From CAVPDA01 sp963702495 (lineage in GTDB: Bacteria; Pseudomonadota; Gammaproteobacteria; Burkholderiales; Rhodocyclaceae): a stretch of DNA of 64,000 nucleotides. Position 1 is the first letter of the stretch. Every line of letters starts with the position of its first letter. Location: the NCBI GenBank assembly GCA_963702495.1, contig CAVPDA010000014.1, forward strand, positions 310,001 through 374,000, read 5' to 3'. A program made the translations under genes and the position numbers. This document shows positions 8,789-17,198 of the stretch, in pieces. Under the pieces are notes generated by a model. The model was not told the origin of the DNA and did not search any database. It saw only the letters and a list, made by a program, of their open reading frames with translations.

Positions 8789-9244
8789 ATGCGGAACATG
8801 ATCTGGAAACCCAATGTCACCGTCGCGGCGGTGATCGAGCACGACGGACGATTCCTGCTGGTGGAGGAGGAGACCGGCGACGGCATCCGCTTCAACCAGC
8901 CCGCCGGCCACCTCGACGAAGGCGAGTCGCTGGTGGACGCCGTCGTGCGCGAGACGCGGGAGGAAACCGCCTACGACTTCGTGCCGCGCTTCCTGGTCGG
9001 CGTGTATCAGTGGCGCCGCCCCGCCGGCGACATCACCTACCTGCGCTTCGCTTTCGGCGGCGAAGTGAGCGGGCACGAACCGCAGCAGCCGCTGGACGCC
9101 GGGATCCTGCGCGCGCTGTGGCTGACGCCGCAGGAACTGGATGCGCAGCGCGCGCTGCATCGCAGTCCGCTGGTGGCGCAATGCATCGCCGACTATCGTG
9201 CCGGCCGCCGCTACCCGCTGGACTTGGTCACCCACTACGCATGA
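8789..9244 (+). CDS. nudJ: NUDIX phosphatase of the NudJ type
   Basis: A hydrolase acting on nucleoside or thiamine-pyrimidine pyrophosphates in the cytoplasm. The NUDIX box is complete, GHLDEGESLVDAVVRETREE followed by T, and the flanking NQPAGHL and LRSPLVA-like segments are those of NudJ. An in-frame ATG at 8798 (MIWKPNVTVAA) is closer to the E. coli N-terminus and may be the true start. It opens a plus-strand operon: its stop overlaps the next start by 4 bp (ATGA). NudJ next to mnmA is a familiar arrangement. Confidence 0.88.
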   Translation: MRNMIWKPNVTVAAVIEHDGRFLLVEEETGDGIRFNQPAGHLDEGESLVDAVVRETREETAYDFVPRFLVGVYQWRRPAGDITYLRFAFGGEVSGHEPQQPLDAGILRALWLTPQELDAQRALHRSPLVAQCIADYRAGRRYPLDLVTHYA

Positions 9245-9870
9245 GGCCGCGCCTCGTCCCGCTGCTGCTTCTATCCGTGCTCGCGCCCCTGGCGCAGGCC
9301 GGGGCGGAGGTCGACATCTGCTTCAACTATGGCTGCCAGACCGAGGCGCGCATCCGCTACTCCGATCCCCAGCTCGAAGCGGTGGGGCGCCTGCTGGCGG
9401 GTGCCGAGGATGCGGGGCGCGAGCGCGCACTGCTGGCGCTGGTGATCGGCCAGCTTTACGGCTGGGCCGGGGAGCAGTCCGCCATCCGCAACGATCGCGG
9501 CGGCGACTATGCGGACGACGCCGCGTACGGACGCATGGACTGCATCGATCACGCCGAGTCCACCACGCGCCTGCTGCGCCTGCTGGAGACGCGCGGCTGG
9601 CTGCGCTTCCATCGCGTGCAGGAGGTGGTGCGGCGCTCGCGCTTCGTGCTCGACCAGCACTTCTCCGCAGTGGTGGAGGAGATCGAAGCGCCGGCGAGTG
9701 CGCTGCCCGCCGCCCCTGCGCCGCTTGCCGCTGCAATGCCGCCGGCAGCCAACCTGTCCGCCGGCCCGCGGGCACGCTTCGTGGTCGATTCCTGGTACTA
9801 CGATAACGGCATGGCGGCGGTGGTGCTGCCGCTGGATCAATGGCTGGAGGGAGCGGGACCCGATGTCTGA
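9241..9870 (+). CDS. Exported protein of unknown function
   Basis: A 209-aa protein with a clear Sec signal peptide (MRPRLVPLLLLSVLAPLAQA, cleavage near residue 20). The mature part contains paired cysteines (ICFNYGCQTE), a GRMDCIDHAESTTRLL segment, and a C-terminal VVDSWYYDNG. The Cys-Ile-Asp-His context resembles an active site, perhaps papain-like, but I cannot place it in a family. It is embedded between nudJ and mnmA with overlaps on both sides (4 bp and 8 bp), so it is surely translated as part of that operon. Confidence 0.8.
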   Translation: MRPRLVPLLLLSVLAPLAQAGAEVDICFNYGCQTEARIRYSDPQLEAVGRLLAGAEDAGRERALLALVIGQLYGWAGEQSAIRNDRGGDYADDAAYGRMDCIDHAESTTRLLRLLETRGWLRFHRVQEVVRRSRFVLDQHFSAVVEEIEAPASALPAAPAPLAAAMPPAANLSAGPRARFVVDSWYYDNGMAAVVLPLDQWLEGAGPDV

Positions 9871-10957
9871 GACGCGGACGGTGGTGGTGGGCATGTCGGG
9901 CGGCGTCGATTCGTCGGTCGCCGCCATGCTGCTGAAGGAGCAGGGCTGGCATGTGGTCGGCCTGTTCATGAAGAACTGGGAGGACGACGACGACGACGAG
10001 TACTGCTCGACGCGCCAGGACCTGATCGACGTCGCCGCCGTGGCCGACATCCTGGGCATCGAACTGGAGGTGGTGAACTTCTCCGCCGCCTACAAGGAGC
10101 GCGTGTTCAGCGAGTTCCTGCGCGAATACCGGGCCGGCCGCACGCCCAACCCGGACGTGCTGTGCAACGCCGAAATCAAGTTCAAGGCCTTCCTCGATCA
10201 TGCGCTGGATCTGGGCGCGCAGCGCATCGCCACCGGCCACTATGCCCAGGTGCGGGAGGTGGACGGCGAGTTCCAGTTGCTCAAGGCCGAGGACGGCACC
10301 AAGGACCAGAGCTATTTCCTCTACCGGCTCAACCAGCAGCAACTGTCGAAGGTCCTGTTTCCGCTGGGGCAGATCTACAAGCGCGACGTGCGCAAGATCG
10401 CGCAGCACGCGCGGCTGCCGAATCACGCCAAGAAGGATTCCACCGGCATCTGTTTCATCGGCGAGCGGCCGTTCCGCGATTTCCTGTCGCGCTATCTGCC
10501 GCCGCAGCCGGGCGAGATCCGCACCCTGGAGGGCAAGGTGCTGGGGCGGCATCAGGGCCTGATGTACTACACCCTCGGCCAGCGCAAGGGCCTGGGCATA
10601 GGAGGTGTGGCCGGCGGCGAGGATGCCGCGGGCGAGCACGACGCCTGGTACGTCGTGCGCAAGGACATGGCGGCGAACGCGCTCTATGTGGTGCAGGGCC
10701 ACGACCATCCGGCGCTGCTGACCGAGCGCATCGTCGCCGCCGACCTGTCCTGGGTGAGCGGCCGCCTGCCGCACACGCACTGGGTATACACCGCCAAGAC
10801 GCGCTACCGCCAGCCGGATGCGGCGTGCGAGATCGAAGCGGTGGATGCGCAGCGCTGCGAGATCGCCTTCGCCGCGCCGCAGTGGGCGGCGACGCCCGGA
10901 CAGTCGGTGGTGGTGTACGAGTCCCGGGTCTGCCTCGGCGGCGGCATCATCGCGTAG
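9863..10957 (+). CDS. mnmA: tRNA-specific 2-thiouridylase
   Basis: Installs the 2-thio group on U34 of tRNA-Lys, -Glu and -Gln using ATP and sulfur relayed from TusE/IscS. The 364-aa protein has the ATP-pyrophosphatase P-loop SGGVDSS (13-18), the catalytic cysteine C101 in NPDVLCNAEIKF, the second cysteine C197 in STGICFIGERPF, and GHYAQV. The ATG at 9863 is preceded by GGAGGGAG, which lies in the end of the upstream gene and explains the 8-bp overlap. It ends 19 bp from the convergent histidine kinase. Confidence 0.97.
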   Translation: MSETRTVVVGMSGGVDSSVAAMLLKEQGWHVVGLFMKNWEDDDDDEYCSTRQDLIDVAAVADILGIELEVVNFSAAYKERVFSEFLREYRAGRTPNPDVLCNAEIKFKAFLDHALDLGAQRIATGHYAQVREVDGEFQLLKAEDGTKDQSYFLYRLNQQQLSKVLFPLGQIYKRDVRKIAQHARLPNHAKKDSTGICFIGERPFRDFLSRYLPPQPGEIRTLEGKVLGRHQGLMYYTLGQRKGLGIGGVAGGEDAAGEHDAWYVVRKDMAANALYVVQGHDHPALLTERIVAADLSWVSGRLPHTHWVYTAKTRYRQPDAACEIEAVDAQRCEIAFAAPQWAATPGQSVVVYESRVCLGGGIIA

Positions 10958-10976
10958 CCGCGTCTCGTCGCGGCCA

Positions 10977-12296
10977 TCACGGCGCCGGGCGCGGCAGCTC
11001 CAGTCTCGCCTCCAGCCCTCCGCCCTGGCGCCGGTGCAGGCTCAGGCGCCAGCCGTTGGCATGCGCCAGTTGGCGCGCGATCGCCAGTCCAAGGCCGCTG
11101 CCGCCGGTGGCCTTGCTGCGCGAGCTTTCGAGGCGGTGGAAGGGACGGAACACCGCCTCCATCTGGTCCTCGGGAATGCCCGGTCCGCGGTCCAGCACCG
11201 CGATGCGGACCGCCTCCGCCGTTTCGCTGCACAGGATCTCGACGGCCTTGCCTTCGCCATAGCGCACGGCGTTCTCGATCAGGTTGCAGAGCACGCGCCG
11301 CAGCGCCATGGCGCCGGCGCGGACATGGCAGCGGCAGTCGCGAATTTCGATCTGCGTCCCGCCGGCGCCGACATCCGGCGCCAGCCGCTCGATCATCTGC
11401 TGCAGGTCCACGTCCTGCGCTTCCTCCCGCTGCAGACCGCGCGCCAGTTCCAGGAAGGAACCGATGAGCCGGTTCATTTCCTCGAGATCGCTCTGCAGGC
11501 GCGCGCTCAGCTTGGCGTCGGTGTCCGCCGGCAGCATTTCCAGGGCGACGCGCATGCGCGCCAGCGGCGAGCGCAGGTCGTGGGAGACGCCGGCGAGGAG
11601 GGTGGTACGGTTGGCGAGGAGCTCGCGCACCTCCTGCCCCATGCGGTTGAAGCTGCGGGCGAGATCCGCCAGTTCCTGGGGACCGGTTTCGGGCAGCAGT
11701 CCGGACGCCTCGCTCTGGCCGACGCTCGCGGTAGCCTGCGCCAATTGCGCCAGCGGGCCGGTGATGCGCCGCGCCAGCAGGTGTGCCGTGAGCCAGATCA
11801 AGACGATGCCCGCCAGCAGCACCACCGCTCCTGCCAACGGCAGTTGCACGCTGATGCGGCTCTGGGGAAAGCCGATGCGGATGGTGCGACCACCCGCCGG
11901 CAGTTCGGCCCAGAACCAGTTCTCTTCCCAGTCGGTGATCTTGACGTGGATCTTCTGACCGGTGCGGCGGCTGAGGGCGCCTTCCAGCAAGCGGATATAC
12001 GGGTAATGGTGGGCATGCACCGGCAGCGGTTCGCTCATGTCCGCCTGCAGCCACAGGTTGTGCTTGTCCACCAGTTCGTCCTCGAAGGCGGAGCGCGTGT
12101 CCGGCGGCAGTTCGGTCCAGGTCTGGACGGAGAGCGTCATCAGGGCCGCCAGATCCTCGGCCGAGTGGCGGGCCATCGGCACCAGCAGGAACCAGGCGAC
12201 CGCCGTGAGGGCGATGACGATGAAGACGGCGAAGGCGATGGTGAGGGTGCGTGCCGTCTGCGCGGCGAGCCTGACGCGCCCGCGCGCGGAATTCAC
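10977..12296 (-). CDS. EnvZ-type sensor histidine kinase
   Basis: Inner-membrane sensor kinase of 439 aa: TM1 at about 18-40, periplasmic domain, TM2 at about 155-177, HAMP linker, then the H-box AGVSHDLRSPL (H239), N-box CNLIENAVRYG, and G-boxes DRGPGIPED and GGSGLGLAIARQ. The periplasmic and linker layout resembles EnvZ. It overlaps the response regulator by 4 bp and surely acts with it. The signal is unknown; osmolarity or envelope stress is a guess from the family. Confidence 0.92.
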   Translation of the reverse strand: MNSARGRVRLAAQTARTLTIAFAVFIVIALTAVAWFLLVPMARHSAEDLAALMTLSVQTWTELPPDTRSAFEDELVDKHNLWLQADMSEPLPVHAHHYPYIRLLEGALSRRTGQKIHVKITDWEENWFWAELPAGGRTIRIGFPQSRISVQLPLAGAVVLLAGIVLIWLTAHLLARRITGPLAQLAQATASVGQSEASGLLPETGPQELADLARSFNRMGQEVRELLANRTTLLAGVSHDLRSPLARMRVALEMLPADTDAKLSARLQSDLEEMNRLIGSFLELARGLQREEAQDVDLQQMIERLAPDVGAGGTQIEIRDCRCHVRAGAMALRRVLCNLIENAVRYGEGKAVEILCSETAEAVRIAVLDRGPGIPEDQMEAVFRPFHRLESSRSKATGGSGLGLAIARQLAHANGWRLSLHRRQGGGLEARLELPRPAP

Positions 12297-13006
12297 GGCG
12301 CCGTGCCCTTGGGCGAGAACAGATAGCCTTCGCCGCGCACGGTGCGGATGTAGGCGGGCGCTGCGGGATCCTCCTCGATCTTGCGCCGCAGGCGCGTGAT
12401 GCGCACGTCGATGCTGCGGTCGAAGGGCGCCCGCTCGTAGCCCTTGAGCAAGTCCATGAGGGTGTCGCGCGACAGCACGCGATTCGGATGCTCGACGAAG
12501 ACCCGCAGCAGCGCGAAATCGGCCGTGGTCACGCCGACCTCGGCGCCGCCGCGGGTGAGGCGGTGGGCGGCGAGGTCGAGTTTGTAGGGACCGAAAGCAT
12601 AAGTGTCCTGGGACGTGGCCGCGGCCGCCGTGCCATCCCGGCGCCGCAGCACGGCGCGGATGCGCGCCAGCAGTTCGCGCGGACTGAAGGGCTTGGCCAG
12701 ATAGTCGTCGGCTCCGACTTCGAGACCGACGACGCGGTCGATCTCCTCGCCGCGGGCCGATAGCATGATGATGGGTGTCGCGCCCTGGCCGCGCAGCCAG
12801 CGCGCCAGCGACAGGCCATCCTCTCCCGGCAGCATGAGGTCGAGGATGATGAGGTCGGGCTGTCCCTCGGCGAGCCGCTGCCGCATGCTGTCGCCGTCCC
12901 CGGCTTCCCGCACCGCCAGGCCGTTGGCGCCCAGGTAGTCGCGCAGCAAGTCGCGCAGGCCGGCGTCGTCATCGACCACTAGAATGTCCGGTTTGCTCGC
13001 GTCCAT
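12293..13006 (-). CDS. ompR: OmpR-type response regulator
   Basis: A 237-aa two-component regulator. The receiver domain starts DILVVDDDAGLRDLL, with phospho-acceptor D56 in DLIILDLMLPGEDG and K in DDYLAKPFSPREL. The C-terminal winged helix carries the OmpR-like YERAPFDRSIDVRITRLRRK and GEGYLF. The ATG at 13006 was chosen because MDASKPDILVVDD fits the family; the frame stays open upstream without sense. The partner kinase follows immediately. Divergent small secreted-protein genes start 160 bp away and could be its targets. Confidence 0.9.
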   Translation of the reverse strand: MDASKPDILVVDDDAGLRDLLRDYLGANGLAVREAGDGDSMRQRLAEGQPDLIILDLMLPGEDGLSLARWLRGQGATPIIMLSARGEEIDRVVGLEVGADDYLAKPFSPRELLARIRAVLRRRDGTAAAATSQDTYAFGPYKLDLAAHRLTRGGAEVGVTTADFALLRVFVEHPNRVLSRDTLMDLLKGYERAPFDRSIDVRITRLRRKIEEDPAAPAYIRTVRGEGYLFSPKGTAP

Positions 13007-13165
13007 GGGCAGACTATACAAAACAAGTGGCGGAATGTGCATTTGCCGGAACGTCGGTAACACACTGTAACCAACTGTCGGAAACGGGAAATGCCCGGGC
13101 AACGAGGGGAAGGGAAGATGGCACCAAGCGCAAACGCACCGAACGCAGTGAGACAGCAGCCGACC

Positions 13166-13576
13166 ATGAAAACGTGCAGTACCCACCTTGTCGTCGCCGT
13201 CGTTGCCCTCCTCGGTCCGGCTGCGGCATGGGCCGGGAACGGAGGAATGCCGGCGAATGCCCGGCTGCTGCTCGCTGCGACGGATGTGGTACAGAACGAC
13301 GCCGCAACCGAGGCGGAACGGATGCACCAGCGCATCCGGCAGCGTCAGCAGACGCCGGTGCCGCCGGCGCAGGCGCCGTATGGTATCGGATACGAGGCGC
13401 GCAAGGGCATGCCGACGGAAGACGTGGAGGCGGAGAGCCGCGTTCAGCCAGCGGAGCGTATCGAGCGGCCGGAGCGGGTCGAGGCGCCGGAGCGGGTCGA
13501 ACGGCCGGTGCGGATCGAGCGCGTGGAGCGGGTCGAGCGTCCGGGTGTCGAACGGGCCGGGCGTGGCGGTCGCTGA
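13166..13576 (+). CDS. Small secreted protein with ER-rich degenerate repeats
   Basis: A 136-aa protein with a signal peptide (MKTCSTHLVVAVVALLGPAA, cleavage after AWA). After residue ~85 it becomes a run of short degenerate units of the type ER(P/V)ERV, highly charged and probably extended or helical. The ATG at 13166 was chosen for the signal peptide; upstream in-frame codons do not extend it sensibly. No family is recognised. It is divergent from ompR and may be regulated by it. Confidence 0.62.
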   Translation: MKTCSTHLVVAVVALLGPAAAWAGNGGMPANARLLLAATDVVQNDAATEAERMHQRIRQRQQTPVPPAQAPYGIGYEARKGMPTEDVEAESRVQPAERIERPERVEAPERVERPVRIERVERVERPGVERAGRGGR

Positions 13577-13615
13577 ATTCGGCGACAACCAGGGCAATGT
13601 TATAGGAGCACCGAG

Positions 13616-13903
13616 GTGAGAGAGCTAACCAGGATTGCAGGAATCGTCGCGCTGGCATTGGTCAGCAGCGTGGCGCTCGCACGGGGCGGACCCGGCGGCA
13701 GCGGCGGTGGTCTAGGCGCCGCAGATCGCGCCATGAACCGCGAACGCGTGATGACCATGGAGCGGCGGGAAGTGCAGTCGCAATTCCAGCACCGCGAGCG
13801 CGTTGACTCCCGCAATGGTCAGGGCGCAGGTTTCGACCAGGATCAGGACAGGCTGCGCACGCGCGACGAGCTGCGCACGCAGGATCGATTACATCAACAG
13901 TGA
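13616..13903 (+). CDS. Small secreted Arg/Gln-rich protein, unknown
   Basis: A 95-aa protein with GTG start at 13616 preceded by AGGAGCACCGAG. It has an N-terminal signal peptide (ELTRIAGIVALALVSSVALA), a glycine patch, then a charged tail rich in R, E, Q and D. It follows the 136-aa secreted protein by 39 bp and is followed by a strong terminator, so the two probably form one transcript. Function is unknown. Confidence 0.6.
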   Translation: MRELTRIAGIVALALVSSVALARGGPGGSGGGLGAADRAMNRERVMTMERREVQSQFQHRERVDSRNGQGAGFDQDQDRLRTRDELRTQDRLHQQ

Positions 13904-13984
13904 GGACGCATACGACCCAGACATCTCCCAGTTCTACCCTCCCTCCGCAAGCCGACCGCAGCGGGAGCCAGCGGCGGCTGCCTA

Positions 13985-14017
13985 CCCCACCGGACTGGAC
14001 CCCCGGTGGGGTTTTTT
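13985..14017 (+). terminator. Rho-independent terminator
   Basis: A 9-bp perfect stem (CCCCACCGG / CCGGTGGGG, 9-nt loop) followed by TTTTTT on the plus strand. It closes the transcript of the two small secreted proteins and lies only 4 bp before the stop codon of the convergent GST gene. Confidence 0.9.
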
Positions 14018-14021
14018 CTTG

Positions 14022-14630
14022 TCAAGCCACCGGCACGGTGTCAACGAACGACGGCCGCTGCATCAGTTTGTCGTAGAGGCGGGCGAGGTTGGGGTAGGGG
14101 GTGCGCCAGTCGATATCCGCGAAGCGGAACACCAGGTAGCCGAGGGCGCAGCCGCAGGCGATGTCCGCCAGGGTCAGCGCGTTGCCCTGGCACCACGGCC
14201 CGTCGCCCAGATCCGCCGCCATCGCCTTCAGCCCGAGCGCGATCTTTTCGCGCTGGCGCTCGATCCAGGACGAGCTGCGCTCGCCGTCCGGGCGCTTGGC
14301 TTCGAGAAATACCGCGGCTGCGGCATCGCAAACGCCGTCGGCCAGGGCCTCCCAGCGCTTGACCTGGATGCGCTCGCGGTTGGTCTGCGGAAAGATGCGA
14401 TTGTTGGGGGAAACCGAGTCCAGGTACTCGACGATGACGCGCGAATCGAACAGCGTGTTGCCGTCGTCCAGCACCAGCACCGGGATCTTGCCCAGGGGAT
14501 TGTATTTCGCCACCTGGGTGTCGGGAGCCCAGGGGGAGTCGACGATGAATTCGTACTCGATCTTCTTTTCGGCGAGAACGATGCGTGCCTTGCGGGCGTA
14601 GGGGCTGGTAAGGGAACCGATCAGTTTCAT
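14022..14630 (-). CDS. Glutathione S-transferase family protein
   Basis: A 202-aa cytoplasmic GST: N-terminal thioredoxin-like domain with MKLIGSLTSPYARKARIVLA (the Ser/Tyr active-site region), cis-proline loop GKIPVLVLDDG and the glutathione-binding LFDSRVIVEYLD, then an all-helical domain ending NLARLYDKLMQRPSF. It resembles the YibF and SspA-like bacterial groups. The substrate is unknown. It is divergent from purB. Confidence 0.88.
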   Translation of the reverse strand: MKLIGSLTSPYARKARIVLAEKKIEYEFIVDSPWAPDTQVAKYNPLGKIPVLVLDDGNTLFDSRVIVEYLDSVSPNNRIFPQTNRERIQVKRWEALADGVCDAAAAVFLEAKRPDGERSSSWIERQREKIALGLKAMAADLGDGPWCQGNALTLADIACGCALGYLVFRFADIDWRTPYPNLARLYDKLMQRPSFVDTVPVA

Positions 14631-14751
14631 CTGGGATCCGCCGTGTGGTTCGCTCGATTATAGCATCGGCCTTCGCCGCGGCCCGCGCCGGCGGCCGGCG
14701 CGTCTGGGGCGCGTGATAAAATCCGCGCCTGATCCGCTCTCTGCCCGCACC

Positions 14752-16119
14752 ATGAACTTCGCCCCGATTTCCGCACTTTCCCCGCTGGACGGCCGCTATG
14801 CCGACAAGGTCGCGGACCTGCGCCCCCACTTTTCCGAGTACGGACTGATCCGCAACCGCGTGCGGGTCGAGATCGCCTGGCTCAAGGCCCTCGCTGCCGA
14901 GCCCGCGATCGCCGAAATCCGGCCCTTCTCGCCGGCCACGCTGGCGGAACTCGATACGGTGGTGGAGTCGTTCTCCGCCGGCGACGCGGAGCAGGTGAAG
15001 CAGATCGAGGCGCGCACCAATCACGACGTCAAGGCCATGGAGTACTGGCTCAAGCAGCGCCTCGCCGCCAACGCGCAGGTGCAGCAGGCTTCCGAATTCA
15101 TCCACTTCGCCTGCACTTCCGAGGACATCAACAACGTTTCCCACGCGCTGATGCTGCAGGAGGCGCGCGATGCCGTGCTGCTGCCGGCGCTGCGCAAAGT
15201 GGTGGCGCGGCTGCGCGAACTGGCGCACCAATGCGCCGATCTGCCGCTGCTCGCGCGCACCCACGGCCAGCCGGCGACGCCCTCCACCCTGGGCAAGGAA
15301 ATGGCGAACGTCTGCGCGCGCCTCGAGCGCGCCTGCGACCGCGTCGCGGCCGTGAGCCTGACTGCCAAGTTCAACGGCGCCGTGGGCAACTACAACGCGC
15401 ATCTGGCGGCCTTTCCGGATTTCGACTGGGAGGGTTTCAACCGCCGCTTCATCGAGTCCTTCGGCCTCGAATTCAATCCCTACACTATCCAGATCGAGCC
15501 GCACGACGCCATGGCCGAGCTGTTCGACGCCGTGGCGCGGGCCGACACCATCCTGCTCGACCTGTGCCGTGACTGCTGGCTCTATGTTTCGCTGGGCTAT
15601 TTCCGGCAGAGAACGAAAGCGGGCGAGGTCGGATCGTCCACCATGCCGCACAAGGTGAATCCGATCGACTTCGAGAATGCCGAGGGCAACCTCGGCCTGG
15701 CCAATGCCCTGCTGCGCCATCTCTCCGACAAGCTGCCGGTGTCGCGGCTGCAGCGCGACCTGTCCGACTCCACCGTGCTGCGCAACATGGGGGTGGCCTT
15801 CGGTCACGCGCTGCTCGCCTGCGACTCCTGCCTCAAAGGCCTGGCCAAGCTGGAGGCCGATCCCAAGCGCCTGGCCGAGGATCTGGACGAAGCCTGGGAG
15901 GTGCTGGCCGAGCCGATCCAGACTGTGATGCGCCGCTATGGCGTGCCCAACCCCTACGAGCAGTTGAAGGACCTGACCCGCGGCCGCGCCATCTCCCGCG
16001 ACAGCCTGCACCAGTTCGTGCGCAACCTGGCGATACCCGAGGCGGAACGGCAGCGCCTGCTCGCCATGACTCCGTCGAGTTATGTGGGCAAGGCGGCCGA
16101 GCTGGCGCGCCGCATCTGA
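14752..16119 (+). CDS. purB: Adenylosuccinate lyase
   Basis: Cleaves SAICAR and adenylosuccinate with release of fumarate in purine synthesis. The 455-aa length equals E. coli PurB (456). The fumarase/aspartase superfamily signature GSSTMPHKVNPIDFENAEGN is complete, with the TSEDINN and ARTHGQPATPS substrate loops. The ATG at 14752 gives MNFAPISALSPLDGRYADKV, the conserved start; GATAAAAT about 35 bp upstream is a plausible -10. Confidence 0.98.
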   Translation: MNFAPISALSPLDGRYADKVADLRPHFSEYGLIRNRVRVEIAWLKALAAEPAIAEIRPFSPATLAELDTVVESFSAGDAEQVKQIEARTNHDVKAMEYWLKQRLAANAQVQQASEFIHFACTSEDINNVSHALMLQEARDAVLLPALRKVVARLRELAHQCADLPLLARTHGQPATPSTLGKEMANVCARLERACDRVAAVSLTAKFNGAVGNYNAHLAAFPDFDWEGFNRRFIESFGLEFNPYTIQIEPHDAMAELFDAVARADTILLDLCRDCWLYVSLGYFRQRTKAGEVGSSTMPHKVNPIDFENAEGNLGLANALLRHLSDKLPVSRLQRDLSDSTVLRNMGVAFGHALLACDSCLKGLAKLEADPKRLAEDLDEAWEVLAEPIQTVMRRYGVPNPYEQLKDLTRGRAISRDSLHQFVRNLAIPEAERQRLLAMTPSSYVGKAAELARRI

Positions 16120-16155
16120 CAGCCTGTCGTGGCACCGGACGGGCAGAGGAGGAAC

Positions 16156-16596
16156 ATGAGCAGACGATTCGGGCGGGTTGCCGCCCTCGCGCTATGCCTC
16201 GCGTCGGCAGCAGCGGCGGCCGAGAAGGGTGGCTATGACGAAGGCTATCGCCACGGCTTCCAGGATGGCTACCAACAGGGCCTGGAAGCGGGGCGCGCCG
16301 GAGCCGCTGTGCGGCCCGAGGGACCGCCGCGCCGGCCGCTGCCGCCGCCGGACCCGCGCAACATCCTCGTGATCCAGGCGGATTACGGCAGCGGCGGGCG
16401 CAACTGCGATGCCACGGCCCGTGTTGCTGCACGGCTCAATGGCAAGCGCTCCGGAACGATCGAAGTGGGCAACCGCCTCTGCGGCGATCCGGCGCCAGGC
16501 CAGCGCAAATACCTGCGCATACTGTATCTTTGCGGCGGCGAGCAGCGCGAGGTGGTTGCCTTCGAGCGCCGCGCGCTCGACATCCGCTGCGATTGA
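16156..16596 (+). CDS. Secreted protein of unknown function with Gly/Tyr-rich N-terminus
   Basis: A 146-aa protein with a signal peptide (RFGRVAALALCLASAAAAA). The mature start GGYDEGYRHGFQDGYQQGLE is a short repeat of G-[YF]-x-x-G units as seen in small envelope proteins. The C-terminal domain ILVIQADYGSGGRNCDATAR ... LCGDP ... ILYLCGG has four cysteines and may be disulfide-bonded. AGAGGAGGAAC precedes the ATG at 16156. The fold is not recognised. It lies between purB and cytochrome c'. Confidence 0.7.
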   Translation: MSRRFGRVAALALCLASAAAAAEKGGYDEGYRHGFQDGYQQGLEAGRAGAAVRPEGPPRRPLPPPDPRNILVIQADYGSGGRNCDATARVAARLNGKRSGTIEVGNRLCGDPAPGQRKYLRILYLCGGEQREVVAFERRALDIRCD

Positions 16597-16680
16597 TCCG
16601 CCCGGAATAAATCGGCGCGCCGGGCTGTTAGCGCTATGCCAGTCCGATGGTAATCATTCTTTCATTCACAAGGGGTAAGC

Positions 16681-17136
16681 ATGAAACTGAAGAATCTCGC
16701 ATTCGCCGTCGTCGCCATGGGCGTCGCTTCCGGCGTCCTGGCCCAGGTCAAGCCCGAGGACCAGATCCGCTACCGCCAGTCCGTCATGAACGTCATGGGC
16801 CGCAGCTTCGGCGCCCTCAACGGCATGGCCAAGGGCGAGGCACCCTACAACAAGGACGCCGCCGCCAAGAACGCCGCCATCGTCGAGATGATGAGCGGTC
16901 TGCCGGCCCCCGCCTTCGGTGCCGGCACGGAAAAGGGCGCGCCCACCAAGGCCGACATGAAGGTCTGGAGCGAGGGCGAGAAGTTCAAGACCGCCTATGA
17001 CAAGATGGTGGGGGAGGTGAAGAAGCTTCCCGCGGCTGCCGGTGAGGAAGCGACTCTCAAGGCGCAGGTGGGCGAAGTGGGCAAGGCCTGCAAGGGCTGC
17101 CACGATGATTTCCGGCTGAAGGAGTTCCGCAACTGA
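16681..17136 (+). CDS. Cytochrome c' (class II c-type cytochrome)
   Basis: A periplasmic four-helix-bundle haem protein of 151 aa: signal peptide (residues 1-21, ending GVLA), and the haem attachment motif CKGCH at 137-141 near the C-terminus followed by DDFR, as in all cytochromes c'. These proteins bind NO and CO and are linked to NO resistance in many proteobacteria. The convergent b561 across the terminator is a common neighbour and a likely electron partner. Confidence 0.95.
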   Translation: MKLKNLAFAVVAMGVASGVLAQVKPEDQIRYRQSVMNVMGRSFGALNGMAKGEAPYNKDAAAKNAAIVEMMSGLPAPAFGAGTEKGAPTKADMKVWSEGEKFKTAYDKMVGEVKKLPAAAGEEATLKAQVGEVGKACKGCHDDFRLKEFRN

Positions 17137-17155
17137 GTCGCGCAGGAGCGCAACG

Positions 17156-17179
17156 AAAAGCCGCCTGCGGGCGGCTTTT
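17156..17179. terminator. Bidirectional terminator between cytochrome genes
   Basis: A 6-bp stem GCCGCC / GGCGGC with a 4-nt loop, flanked by AAAA on the left and TTTT on the right, so it can stop transcripts from cytochrome c' (plus) and cytochrome b561 (minus). Confidence 0.8.
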
Positions 17180-17198
17180 CTGTCGGCGCGGGCGGCGT

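Noticed and set aside
13441..13560. Short repeats as a possible CRISPR array
   Set aside because: The units are only ~12 bp, degenerate, in frame and coding for ER(P/V) repeats; there are no spacers and no cas genes.
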